From NCBI GenBank assembly GCA_003342895.1, contig PTFA01000311.1:749804-813803 (forward strand): a stretch of DNA of 64,000 bases. The letters run 5' to 3'. The DNA comes from Casuarius casuarius. Lineage: Eukaryota > Chordata > Aves > Casuariiformes > Casuariidae. Positions 22,901 through 34,500 of the stretch are shown here, piece after piece. The position numbers and the translations under genes are program-made. Below the pieces are notes generated by a model, which did no database searches, had not been told where the DNA came from, and worked only from the letters and a program-made list of their open reading frames with translations. How positions within the stretch are numbered: position 1 is the stretch's first letter; each line of letters begins with the position of its first letter.

Positions 22901-24779
22901 GAGTATTTTTCCAAGATATTGTATCTCCAGAATTATTCCAGTGGGAAGGTATGCCTAAAAATCAAAGGAAAGATGTTTTTAATCACCCTCTCATGCTGTG
23001 CTCTACACTAAAGGAGAAAGAACTGAATACTAATTGCAGAGAGCTGAGATAAATTCTGGACCATATAGGATGATCCTCTTAAATCCAATACTGAGCGATC
23101 ACTTGTGTAATGCAGGCTTGCCATTTTTTCACACACTGAGACAGCCTAAGCGAATTTTGCTTGCCTGAATGGAGAGACTGAAAACTCTGGAGAACATGAA
23201 GAGACAGCTTATTTCTCACTCAAAGGCAGGTATATTCCACCTGTGATAGGAAAGCAAAATGGTTCTTGCCTTCTTTACTAAAATGAATCTTCAGATCCAG
23301 GAACACTCAAATAATGGTGGAAGACCAGTGGGCCTTGATCTGCCAGAGGGGAGGACAGATATGAACACCTTGCATTTTGAAAAGTTGGAGGAAAAGTCAC
23401 ATATCCTGTATTGTAGCATTTGCTCTTTCTGGCTCAGAAAAGGAGAAACAATCCAGAGAAGGGTATATAGAATTAAATTTGATCTCCAAACATTGGAAAA
23501 CTGTGGGACAGAGCAACTTGGCTAGATTACCCAGAAATGCATAGATATAGGATATGGCACTCACTAAACATACTCAGATGTTTGGTAACTGTTTCTGGAG
23601 CTTTGAAAAAAATTCCATTGTGGGAAAGCCATCTGGCAGGTCCTACACAGTTGCTCTCTGAGAAATTCTTTAAAAATATGGAGGCTGACCAATGAAGAAC
23701 CAGAAGATATGTCTGCTGGCAGGGCCAAGTCTCAGACCTTTAACAATTTCAGTTTGGACTTCTCTTGCAGCTGACGAGAATAGCTGGGAGAACATCTGGA
23801 CACCCCAGAAAGTTTCTGACAGGCCAATTAGCAGCTAGGAAATGCTACAACAGGGACAGTCTTCTCAAACTCTAAGCATAGATGACATCTGCATGCACAT
23901 ATTGTGGCCACGCTGTAAATTTTAGGCACTGTCTTGGAAACAAGATGAGAAGGGAGTGCCTCTGTGTATGTAATAAAATATGCTCAAAACCTTATGTTTG
24001 GATGTATAACGGCAACAAAGTGGTGGAGACAGCATGAGGAACACAAATAGACGTACTGTCTAATAAGTTTTGTTTAAAACTTATTGAGGGTATTCAAAAT
24101 ACAATTTACAGTGTTTCAGTTTACAATATTTTCTGTGTATATTAAATGTTTGTTTTATCAAGGAACTCTGTGGCACTTTGAAAATTGTCTGGAAACTATT
24201 AACACCTGCTCTTCAGAGTTTTACCTCTAACCCCCCCCGAGGTGTGAAGGCCTTGAGAACCCCCTGAAGAGACGGGACCGTGAACAGCACGTCAGCGAAG
24301 AGTTAAAAGTGAGTGGCAGGAAGATGGGGATTTAAGGAGCTGTGCAAAACACTGTCCACACCATTATGTTAGCATAGTTTAGTTTGGCAAAAGCAAACAT
24401 ATTTAAACAGGATATAACTAAAATCTGCTAGCTGAAGTCTCAGGTGGTGTCCTTAACATTTTCTCATGCATATGAAACACCAGTTCAGGTTCAGCCTTAC
24501 TGAAAAAGGCCTGCTGATCTCACCTCCTCACCTTAGATCACCTTTCCTGATCACTACAGAAATGATCAGCAGCAGCCTCCCCTACCTGCAGGACATCTTC
24601 TATTCGAGTCTTGCTCTAAGGTGTCACATCTGGGCTCTGCCTTGATGCACGTTGTCAATAGTTTCTGCTTAAAAACCCATAGAGCCTTCCCTTCAGAGCA
24701 AAAACACTCATCCCCCACCACGAACACTGAAGCGCTCCCTCCACTGCCCTTGACAGATGCAGCCTCACCTCTCTAGAAA

Positions 24780-25085
24780 GCTGCTGTCTTTCTTCCAGCT
24801 TATAGGTTTGACTGTATCACACTCTCTCTTCACACTCATCCCGTGGCTTCCTTCTCTTTATCACACCCTTGCTTTCATTTCCAAAGCCCTCCACAACTTA
24901 TCCCCTCCTTCAAATCATCTTCTAGGATCCAGTTAACCCCTGATGTCAGCCTTCCTATGCCACCTTCCTAAATTTTCAAACAAATGTATTTGAGCATTTC
25001 TCATGCCCTGTGACAAGCTCCCAAGCACATATTCTCAAAGTCACCTCAGTATCTTCCTTCACATTTATGTTTCAGTTGCCTCAAC
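24780..25085 (+). mobile_element. L2-like LINE relic, ORF2 C-terminal region
   Basis: The plus-strand sequence follows the order of L2-clade ORF2 near its C terminus. A HVTPLLxxLHWLP-like segment (CTTCACACTCATCCCGTGGC) is followed by a TFKALHNLAPPYL-like segment (near 24870, encoding FISKALHNLSPPSN). Further on there is an ALPDxL / FKSxLKTxLF-like tail near 25005-25065. Frameshifts and stops are frequent, so it is a dead fossil. It may begin earlier, near 24500, but that part is too degraded to align by eye. Clade assignment rests on these motifs only. Confidence 0.6.
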
Positions 25086-25879
25086 TTTACTTACAATTTA
25101 AGACCCAGTTCTGTACTTGTGGATGCCCTAGGGAGTTTTGTTGTAAGCACAAATAGGAGCAAGAGAAAACCTTTGTTATGAAAGACTGGGGGAGTGTTAT
25201 AAACCTTAGCTGATGTTGTGGTTGCCTTGTCATCAGCATATTTTTGGTTGCATATTGTTTCTCTTTCTTCCAATGGAAAAAATAAATGAGTAAAAGCTGT
25301 TTCAAATGAGTGTTTTTGTGTTTAACTATGTGCAATACATTTTTAAGAATTACTGGAAGCAGTCTGGCAGAAACTAGTCTGAATCATAACCTTGAATCTG
25401 AACACCTCCTGTCCCTGAAATTCAAGGTTGAGGGAAAAGTTCAAGCTTTGAATCTCCTCAGGTTTTGATTCTGGGTTACACTCAAAACCAGAAGGGGCTT
25501 ATTTTTCAAGTGCAATTTGATGTGGCCTGGGATAGCATAAATCTCACAGAACATCTGGGAAAAGTTTTGCTGATAGAAAGAGCATGGAAGTATTATTTCT
25601 TGAGAAAGTAAAACATTATAAAGTTAATGTATAATTTTTCTAAAATAGTTGCCAAAATGTTGTCTGTCCAGAAGAAGAGTAGAGCTAACCTTGAAAAATC
25701 CTTTGCATCACAATCATATCTTGCTATTTTTATTTCTAAGAACATAAAAAAATGCCCTCTTGAGTAATACTAATGATGTCCAACAGCGGCAAAAGGACAG
25801 TGCAATTTATGGAAAACATGTGAGCCTGGCCACTTTCTGTGCTCTCCTCATCCATGCATCCAGAATGTCTGTGTTAAGG
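25086..25879. other. No gene seen between LINE relics
   Basis: Unique AT-rich sequence. The part just left of 25880 may be the decayed 3' UTR of the CR1 copy, but no terminal CR1 repeat is clear. Confidence 0.35.
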
Positions 25880-27155
25880 ACATTATGGGACACATTCCTG
25901 ACTTAGCATCTTTGCACAGACATGCTGTCCATTAATTTGTCTAATTCCTTTCTGAAACCAGGGATACTGTCTGGCTCCATAACTTCATGTGGCAACAAGT
26001 TACAAAAGTTCACAACTCTCTGTGTAAACACATGCTTTCTTTCATCTGTTATAAACCAATCGCCAACTAGCTTAAAGCACCCCGAAGTCCTGTTATTGTG
26101 GAATCTGGTGAATAATACTTCTGTACTTGCCTTATCCACTGCCTTTATGATTTCATAAATCTTGATTACATTCCCCTCGACCCCAGCCTTCTCTCTAAGT
26201 AGAACAGTCTCAGACTTTCTAGCATCTCCTTGTAAAGTACCTGCTCCATCCCTTTGAACAGTCTGTGGCTCTCCTCTGTACCAGCTCCACTATATCCTTC
26301 TTGAGATGTGGCAATCAGAACTCAATCAAGATGTGAGCACACCAAGGTTTTATATAACAGCAGTTTGACTCCCTCCATCTTCCTCTCAATCTCCTTCCTG
26401 ATGATGCACATTTTTTTCAGCCTGTTGAGCTGATGATTTCAGACCTGTCAGATTCAGAACTGTCAGTGACAACTGAGATCTCCTTCCCGAGTCACAACTG
26501 CCAGTTCTAAGTTTAACATCAGGAAGTAGGCACATTTAGCTTATTTTATTCCTAAACGCACTCTCTCTTATTTATCAGCATTGAGACTCATTTGCTCCCT
26601 TTTTGGCCATGTGCTTAGTTTTGTGAGGTCCTTCTGAAGTTCCTTGCCATTTGCATGGCATCTGATTGCCTGAGAGAGCTCAGTATCCACTGCAGCCTTG
26701 GAGATTGCACTGCACACTCCCAGCGCCACATCACTGATGAAGATGCTGAATAAAGGTGGTTTTAGCGCTGGTCCCATTGGGACCCCAGTGCTGACTCATC
26801 TCCACCCTGAAAAGTGACCTTTAAGTTCTGCTATTTGCTTTAGGTCCTTTACCAGGTTTCAGTCCATAAATGACCCTTTCCTCCAAACCCATGGCAAGTC
26901 AGTTTCCATAATAATCTTTGGCATGTACAGTTTTTTGAAACTCCAAATTATGGCCCCAAGGAAGTCCTTCATCCCTGTGCTTTTTAACATGCTTATTGAC
27001 GCCCTCCTAGAACTCCAGTGGGCAACTGAGACAGGACTCCTCTTTGAAGAAGCCATGCACTTTTCCCAGCAGACCATGTTCTCCATGTTTTATTCTCTTT
27101 TATTGGATCCACTAGCTCATCAGACTGAAATCAGACTTACTATTCTGTAGTTATA
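25880..27155 (-). mobile_element. Ancient CR1 LINE fragment (reverse transcriptase to ORF2 C terminus)
   Basis: Read on the minus strand this is a CR1-clade ORF2 fragment. In element order: a palm-region block near 26770-26570 (PPLFSIFISDVALGV, then AVDTELS where active copies have FADDTKLS); the post-palm block near 26360-26200 (LLYKTLVCSHLD, then VLYKEMLESLRLFYLERR); then RKHVFTQRVVNF...LPHEVMEPDSIPGFRKEL near 26050-25920, corresponding to the usual FFTxRVVxHWNxLPxEVVExPSLExFKxxLD. The ORF2-terminal stop is at about 25903. The aspartate pair of the RT active site is changed to Val-Asp, and there are many stops and frameshifts, so the copy is inactive. The 5' part (endonuclease) is absent; the homology fades at about 27155. 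Confidence 0.88.
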
Positions 27156-28314
27156 CCTAAAGACTTTTGAACCAGACTGTTGCATTAAACAAAGACACTT
27201 AATTTCCACACACCTTATTCTCAGTGATTTAGTCATATCGGGGAGATGGGTAAATCATGCAAGTTTCCTGAAGTTGTGGCACACACTGAAATGATTTTAG
27301 TACATTGATTAAATAAGACAAAGGGAGGTCAGCTCCAACAAGTGATCACACCCACTTAATTTCATTGCTAGGCAAAGAAAACAAAAACAAAATAAACCTC
27401 ACGAGCTTTACGGCTTTGTAGTCAAACTGGAATTAACATCATGATGTGATCCCATCATTCCAGTCAGAATTCTCAACTTGTACACACAGGCTCCCCTTAT
27501 TTCTGTAAGACGCAGTCATTTTTCTATTTTAAACCCTAATGTTGCTCTGCTATTAATTTTTCTTTCTTTCTCCACTACCTTATTTTCCATTCACCCATCA
27601 ATTTCTTTTTGCCTTCCACATTTCTTACCTTTTCAATCTTTCCCCTGAAAAAAAAGAACAGCAAAAATATTAAATGGTAACATTTAATAAAAATGGCCAT
27701 TATAAAGAGAAGATATTTCCTTCTGTTACTAGAAGAAATTTACCTTCTATGCATACTTTAAAATCAAAGTGCTGAGAAAAACTGGTTATTTATTGAGAAA
27801 ATACTATGCTTTCAAAGGCACTAAGAACAAATCTAAGCAATATGAAAAATCCTTACTATTTTGAGTTCTTACAAATATGCCTAATTAAGCTAAAGAATGT
27901 GTGATGGTCTAAATTTTCAAAGAAATAGGTCTAATACTGGACAAATATTCATGCACACATACTTACATAGGCTATAGTGAAGTTACATGAATCGATGCTC
28001 TAATGGCTTGGCCTCCCTAGCCTTGCTGGTGAAAATAATGATGCAGTATCCAAGACTATCTTTTGGGGGTTCACTTCACTGTATTTATCAGTTCTGACAT
28101 TTCACCCAACCAATGCAGTAGGAAAGACTATTAAGAGCACAGCACAAATAGCCTGTATTCCCAAGAGCATATTTTAATCACAAAGAAAAACAGTAACTGA
28201 AAACTCTACTTGAAAGGGCCTCTGTGTGGGTGAAATATCACGAAGCTGTACAGAAGAGCTTTGCTTGCTGCTGCCAGGCAGATTCTCCGGGTGCAGAAGG
28301 ATGCAGACACTCAC
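27156..28314. other. No gene seen; AT-rich unique sequence
   Basis: No repeats or coding frames recognised. The sequence is AT-rich throughout, with a pyrimidine-rich patch at 27540-27650. Confidence 0.4.
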
Positions 28315-28416
28315 CTGCCACCAGTCGAAGTCCATCCTCTGATCCTCTGGAGTCGTGCAGAGAGGTGCTGAGGACACACGGCCCTTTCTTTCCTGGCTCC
28401 CATCGCCTCCATGGCT
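28315..28416 (-). CDS. Candidate internal exon, function unknown
   Basis: On the minus strand a strong acceptor (CTCTTTTTTTCTTTTTAATCCAG) and a consensus donor (GGCAG then GTGAGT, bases 28314-28309) bound exactly 102 nt. In the phase 0-0 reading it is open for 34 codons, ending TPEDQRMDFDWWQ; the other two frames are also open, so the frame is undecided. It has four CpGs in an otherwise CpG-poor region. The phase 0-0 frame would splice in phase to the candidate at 2185-2357. No domain is recognised. Confidence 0.3.
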
Positions 28417-28735
28417 CTGGATTAAAAAGAAAAAAAGAGCTGATTATTGCTTTTCAGCTAAGAGGAACCAGCATCTATGGAACTCCTCAGGTTTTATTCC
28501 ATTAATGCCAGTAGTTCCATTTAATTGCATTTAATTCCATTTTCTTAGTAAACAGTACTAGAAATATACCTTCCATTCATATTCCCCCTCTGATGTTCCT
28601 TTTATATTTCTTCCTAGTTTATTTCTTAAACCACACACCCAAGGGTTACCATAATTTCAAACTAGTCTACTGCTCCCAAGGAAAAATCAGCCAGTATCTG
28701 AATCAGCCAGCAGCCACCTCTGCTAACTCACTCGG
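28417..28735. other. No gene seen
   Basis: AT-rich sequence upstream (on the minus strand) of the candidate exon, including its pyrimidine tract. Nothing further is supported. Confidence 0.35.
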
Positions 28736-29110
28736 GTCATGCAGGTGAGCCGGAGCCACATCCCAGTCCCTCCCTGCTCCTTCCACAGTGTCCTGTCCCC
28801 ATAGCCATGTCTGATCTGCTCCCTGCTCCCTGCCTCTGCACACCCAGCACCCCACTCATGGCCACGCTGCAGCTCAGGGGCTCCCATCTGTCCCACGCAA
28901 ACCCACGCTCTCACTTCATGCAACAGCCACGGCCTCAAGCCAGGGCCAGAGCATGTCCTGCCCTGGCCTCACCAGGGAGCGGTGGCAAAAGGCAAGAGCG
29001 AGAGGTCCAGGAGCACAGAAGCACCCTCAGCCTCGTCTGTGAAACTGTAGCCTCTGCCTCCTGCATTAGAGCCACAGTAGCCTCTGTGGCTGCGAGGTGT
29101 GTTAACCTCC
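28736..29110. other. GC-rich islet
   Basis: A GC-rich block in an AT-rich setting, with some CpG. Open frames on both strands (138 codons plus, 71 codons minus) reflect the lack of AT-rich stops rather than coding. It begins at a donor-like CAG/GTGAGC near 28742. It might be a promoter-type islet for the minus-strand exon candidate about 400 bp away, but no TATA or initiator is evident. Confidence 0.35.
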
Positions 29111-32034
29111 ATGCTAAGTTCAGCCAAAATCTATACGAGAGCCAATGCTTTCAAACAGGGGAGGTGGAGAGGGTGTCACAGGAACAGGTTGCAGCAAGCA
29201 GACAAATGAAGCAGAAGGTGTAAGTACTGGCTCCTGAGCATGCTTCCAGGCCCATTGTACACTCAGCACTCCCTTCGCGCTATTACAAGGACTTCAGCCT
29301 CTCCCACCAGGCATGTACTTTGGTCTATGCACGTCTACTGTTTTGCTGCTCTCTTGGTTTTGTCGCCTATTTTGTACTTTTTGGTATTTTGCAGCTAAAA
29401 AAGATCCTCATTTACTGTTGTTGAAAATCTCACACTTCTAAGTGAAGCCCATTATCCGACAGGATCTGGCTCAAGACTTCTGAAGACATGGGACTGTCTG
29501 CTCACGATTCAGCCTGTATAATCCTGCAAGCAGATGCATGCTTCATACTGCTTAAATTCTCAAGACAACCCTGTGCTGTGGCTCCTGCTGCAGTCTCCCA
29601 GCGCTGGATGCTGTGAGGTACACACCAACAAGGCTGACAGCCTAGATAAGCTGCACGTTACCTAGCAGCAGTACAAAAACTATAAAAAAATGCACCTATG
29701 AAGTAGCAGTGTCACTCTCACTGCTTCAGTGAGGATCACAATGAGATTGCTTTAGCCTAAGCCCTATCAGTGTCCAGTAAAAATGAAAAACAATGTTGTA
29801 ATAAATCAGCTTGAGCTCCACTCCCTAGGTATTCAGTGACATTATGATGAATTTCTCCATTCACATGCAATCTGCTTCTCTCTTCGCCAAAGTTTCTCTG
29901 CCATATTTTCAGGCTCAAAGTCATGGTGATCAAAATTTGATTAATTTAACTGGGGAGAGTTAACATTACCTGGGGATATTGTTTAGCTGTAGAGCACAAG
30001 ACTTTAAAAATGAAGCTCTACCTAGACTGGCCATAGGTCAATCATAATTCAGGTGGAAGGTTCCACTCAGATTTAAATGGTTTTCTACCTTTGCCTTCAG
30101 TTTTACATTAACCCTAAAATAAGCCCCCCACATAACCCCGTAACAATTACAGTATACATTATTTGCATTTGACTGAGATACACAAACATTTAAACTTGAA
30201 AAAGGCTGCAGTTTTTAGCCCTCCACAGTACCTTATAGCAAAATGTGCTCTATCAGGACATTCTGCCCCTGTACTATATAAAAAGTGTATAATATGAATG
30301 TGTAGTATAAATATTTACACCACATCCACTTAACCTCAATCCATCAAAAATATTCAATATAATTTTTGTATAATTTTTTTTAAAATTGTATAAATTTGGG
30401 GGGGAGAAGTATAGCTTTCAGGGTAATTTTTCAGTAGCCAAGGCCTGTTACAGAAAGTTTTTTCCCTGTCTGAGGAAATCTTTCTTCCTCTTTACCCCAC
30501 AGGGACCACATGGTGGTCAAGCCCAGAATTTATTATTCAAGAACCTATTTTATTATTAAAAGTTTAATCTGTTGATAACAACACGCTAATCTTTCCTAAG
30601 TTACAGACAAACAGAGTAGCATCACTGATTTCAACACCATGAGGCATTATCCAAATTCTGTTGGAGAAATTCCCAGGGGTTTGCATATCTTCAGTTCTTT
30701 ATAATGACATCTTTGACTGCACTCTGGCTGGTCTCCTTCTGTATTGATTACTGCCCTCCCAAATTAGATCACTGTTACCATACTTTTAATTATAGGATTT
30801 TTAAATTAATTGGTTGCATTTAAATTTCTTTGTTCTGAGGCTTCATTAAACAAATGGATAGAACTCATTTCCAGTTAGCCTTAGAAATGAATGTACTACA
30901 TTGCTTACATAGGCCAGGATGGATGTTTTCTTATTCCTCTTGTTCCTCAGACAGCCCAAGCCTTGCCCTACACGTGCCTGCATCCTCTCTTGCTAGCAAA
31001 TATAATTCATTCCTAAGGAAGATGTTGGTTCTTTTAGTATGCTGAAAAGTATCACGGATGGATCAATGAAAAAGTTTACCACAAATATATGAATATTGTA
31101 TATAATACTTGGTGGACCATACATACTTACCTAATACATTAAATGTCATCTAATGTCATAATACTCTCAACATGAAACTCTCACATACACAATCATTCAT
31201 GTGAATGATTAGAAATTAGAGCTGGGCCCCAAAAAAGCCTTCAAAGGTTCTAACTCATTTTCACTCCAAAAATTCCAATTGATAGTTATCTCAGAATGTT
31301 TATCCTTTAATCTCTTTACAAAAGCTACATTTTGATGGACAAAAGGAGAACTCAGAATAACACAGTTGTTCAGTAATATACCGAGGAAAATAAATGTTTA
31401 TTTGAGCTGAATATGGGATGGATGTAAATGCACTCATGGAATAAACAATTTAATTTTTCTCCTTAGGAATGACCTTGCAAAAATGACTTTGCTCCAAGCA
31501 GTAATAATTGACTCATCATTATTACTAGTTCAAAATTTAAAGTGTCTATGACTTTCTACACCAGGCAAGCCATGGAAGGTAATAGACTATATCTTGGTAA
31601 CAAGCCAGCCAATACCACTGAAGGTCATCGAGTCAAGCAATGCTATTTTTGGTAGATAAGCAAGGCCAAACCACAGTGATATTCAAAGAAAGGAGACCTA
31701 ATAAATTCAAGTGGTAAGGAATGGAAAATCAAGCCAAGTCACCCACATTGCGGGGGTGGAACTTGAACACAGTGCAGCTAGTTGGGGTTTGCAGGGAGCC
31801 TGCTCCAGCTGCTCAGTGATATAAAAATTAAAAAAGAGGAAGGATGGATTACAAAAATGTAATAAAATTGTTTAGTGTTTTCCTCCTTTATCAGTTCTAG
31901 CAAATGACTTATTACTGTTCAAAGAAAGGCATCAAGCATGGGATATTATAAAATATTGGAACTGCAGCACACAGAATGAGATCCAAAAGTCAGGGGAATT
32001 TTTCCTGGAGAATATGTAAACTGCAGGATAGTTT
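29111..32034. other. No gene seen; AT-rich unique sequence
   Basis: No supported gene. It contains a near-perfect palindrome at 31191-31210 and a G7 run near 30399. Frames are short and unsupported. Confidence 0.4.
31191..31210. other. Short palindrome (9-bp stem, 2-nt centre)
   Basis: AATCATTCA and TGAATGATT are exact reverse complements separated by TG. This may be a paired homeodomain/POU-type site or chance. Confidence 0.7.
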
Positions 32035-32335
32035 TGTGTCACCAAGGATTGGGCTGTTGGCCCTACCAGCTCCCCAAGCACACCATGCCTTACAGGTGGC
32101 TCTTCACAGCCGCCGTGCAAGGCACCACCAGGGCCAGAGGATATTCCCCACCCTCTGGGGGGCTGGCTGGAGGGTGGCCGCCCCAGGACCATCCCGGACC
32201 CTGCTCCACCGGCCTCACTCAGGCCCTGGGGGCTGTGCCCACATTGGGGAGCCCTGCTGCCTCGCTGCCCCCTCAGCTCCAGCTCCCCTCGCCCTGCAGA
32301 GCAGTCCTTGCTGCACCCTGACAGACACATCGTAC
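32035..32335. other. GC-rich, CpG-containing islet with open frames on both strands
   Basis: About 300 bp of markedly GC-rich sequence with several CpGs (CCGCCG, GGCCGCC, CCCGG, ACCGG, CTCGC) lies in an AT-rich region with fairly sharp edges. Frames of 128 and 95 codons (plus) and 132 codons (minus) overlap it, a by-product of composition. No CAAT/TATA or splice evidence makes it a promoter. A lineage-specific insertion or a small CpG island are the alternatives. Confidence 0.5.
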
Positions 32336-33029
32336 AACGGAGCAGTATTCAAGGAAATGTAGTATCTGTGTTATGCACGCTATTTACGGGCTGGAACCAT
32401 TCAGACTTGGAAGACACCAGGCTGAGTAGGGCATTCACATTCCCATCAGAAGCACCCAATATTTTTATCATTATTCTCTGCAACACTGGAGGACAAGAAA
32501 AGTAAGAAAGAAGCATCGCAGTACTAAAATGACAAGATGAAACTGTATTCAGGACAGAGAGAAGCTGCTATTTGAAGCCTGAAGGTTTCAACTACAAAGC
32601 CAGAGTTAAGGTTACATTGATCAGATATTTCTCTACACAGAGAAAAGAACAGGCCAATCAAGCAAATTAATAGAGGGAGGGAGGAGATAGTGCATGTCTG
32701 GAAAATGTACGGTAAACCACAGAACTCATTATAAGTCGTATCCACATGTACATTTGCTAAGCTGGCTGTGTATAATACTTGGATATGCTTTAGGGTTGTT
32801 TTGCACCAATAATTCTTTAAACATTATTCTGTTTCTGCACTGGAACTCTGTCCCTTCAGTGTACTGAAGCCCACTGTTTCTTTGACAAACCACACTAAAT
32901 AAATAATTCACTGCTGAACTTGGTTTAAGGAGAATGAAAACTATATTCTGTCAGTGAAAGTTGCAAGCATTTCCATTTTTTCAACATTATAAATAACTTA
33001 ACAGAGACATACAGCAAGCAGTCACTTCT
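32336..33029. other. No gene seen
   Basis: AT-rich unique sequence with short chance frames only. Confidence 0.4.
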
Positions 33030-33265
33030 GCAGTCACATCTACATGCACATCTCCAATTAGTGTTGATGATGCTGTTATGTGCATGGATGAAGAACGGAA
33101 AAACATCTACTTTCTGCAGTCTGACTCAATCAGTTGGGTTTGTTTGTTCAGTTTTAATAACCTGATGCTGTGCAATCCTGAGATGCTATTTAACAGTCCC
33201 TGAAGAGGATCTTATATCATTATTAGACTGGCACATTACAGTTATCAGCTGTTATTCAGAACGGA
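33030..33265. promoter_or_regulatory. Conserved-noncoding-element-like block (unverified)
   Basis: Balanced composition, almost no CpG, no frame. It contains motif-like strings such as CCAATTAGTG, TGACTCAATCA (AP-1-like) and GTTTTAATAACC. The texture suggests constraint, but that needs an alignment. Confidence 0.2.
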
Positions 33266-33838
33266 GCAAAAAGTGTCTGCAGTCCCATAGGGTTCATGCT
33301 AATTATTGGGATATGTTGCTGAGAGGGAAAGAGAGACTGCAAATGAAAAGTGCTCTCTCAGAGACTGAGATAATCTTTGAGCTAGAGGCTAGACTCCTGA
33401 TCTTCACTTTTACCTTCAGCTGTGTGCCCTTTTCATTCAAGCTACCATGGTTAAGACACTGCTGCAACATGATTGCTTCTACTTGGCTTGTCACTTTCTA
33501 AGACTGACTGACCTCTGCCTTAGCTTGTATCATATTCATTAAATGCCTGGACCCTGCAGCACACTGGGGGTCTCTGAATCAGATGCTCTCATTCCCAAGC
33601 TGGACCTCCTAAGAAAGGGATCTGGCTTTGACGTGGCTTATCTTCTCTGCTCAAAGGCAGCAGAGTCACTAGTGTCATCCTTAGAGCAAGGGAACCAGAA
33701 AACAGTGAATTCAATCCTTTCTTCATCATGGATTCTTTCCTTTTCTAGGTGATGGATATCCTGATCCTCCACTTGCCCTGGTGTACAAAGTCATGGGTCT
33801 GGATCCAGATTCAGAGTGAACCAGGGAAAACTGTTCCC
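33266..33838. other. No gene seen
   Basis: Two short opposed frames (about 62 codons each, 33303-33501) overlap and are presumed fortuitous. A third (33543-33752) has no splice support. Confidence 0.35.
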
Positions 33839-33863
33839 TACCATGCTCCGACAGAGCATGGTA
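33839..33863. other. Perfect hairpin, 10-bp stem, 5-nt loop
   Basis: TACCATGCTC and GAGCATGGTA are exact reverse complements around CGACA. The stem is stable for AT-rich surroundings, but no flanking extension makes it a pre-miRNA. Confidence 0.8.
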
Positions 33864-33924
33864 CCTAAGCTTCCTGACACCACTCACTTCTTCATCACAG
33901 GGAGAGATATCACTTCCTGAAAGC

Positions 33925-33969
33925 TATATATATATGTATATATTTATATGTATATATGTATATATAAAA
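33925..33969. repeat. (TA)n/(TATG)n microsatellite
   Basis: About 45 bp of alternating TATATA with TATG and TTATATG interruptions. Confidence 0.85.
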
Positions 33970-34169
33970 ACATGTCTATACATATGTCCCTTCCTGATCA
34001 GGTGGGTGTAGATCCTGTCTATCAGACCAAAGCTGGTAATTCAAACCTTTGTTGGCTGCTCCAATAATTTTAGCCCAGCTAAGGGAAGCAACATTCTCCC
34101 CAAACTAACAGTATGGACAAATGAAAGCAATATTGCTAACTATCCATCATTTGATAAAGTTATATTGCT

Positions 34170-34500
34170 GAAACAGCAGGAATCTGATTGGATTTCATCA
34201 GAAGCCTGCCTGATTCTTCATTTTCCTGGAGGCATTTCATTTAGATTACTGTTAAAGTGAATTAAATTAGTATTAACCTTGTCTGTGAAAATGATACTTC
34301 AGAAAGGAAAATTTATTTCTCTGGCATGCATGAAAATGAAATGGCAAATTGATACGTGCAAATATCAATGTAAACAGAGCCTTTCTAATGAGTAATCATC
34401 AATGTGTAACTCTATTGATTAAGTTTGTAGATTATCAAGTGGGATTGCACTGGATGAATTTAGAGAAATCAGTCTTTGGACATGCTCAGAGATGAGTCAA
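34170..34500. promoter_or_regulatory. Conserved-noncoding-element-like block (unverified)
   Basis: Almost CpG-free, AT-rich but not low-complexity, with clustered homeodomain/POU-type strings (GAATTAAATTAGTATTAACC, GAGTAATCATCAATG, ATTGATTAAG). No open frame. Enhancer identity is inference from texture only. Confidence 0.25.

Larger units (their letters stand above)
16517..24779. other. No gene seen; long unique stretch with simple repeats
   Basis: This 8.3 kb interval has no supported gene. It holds (GA)n at 16872-16888, (TATG/TA)n at 17031-17067, (AAT)n at 19959-19975 and a C8 run at 24231-24238. Minus-strand donor-like strings at about 19479 (AAAG/GTAAGTGAGG) and 22359 (TAAG/GTGAGTTT) have possible acceptors but only short or stop-interrupted frames. 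Frames of 120-130 codons near 21430-21825 lie on both strands and look fortuitous. Around 20030-20130 the texture is CNE-like. Confidence 0.4.
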
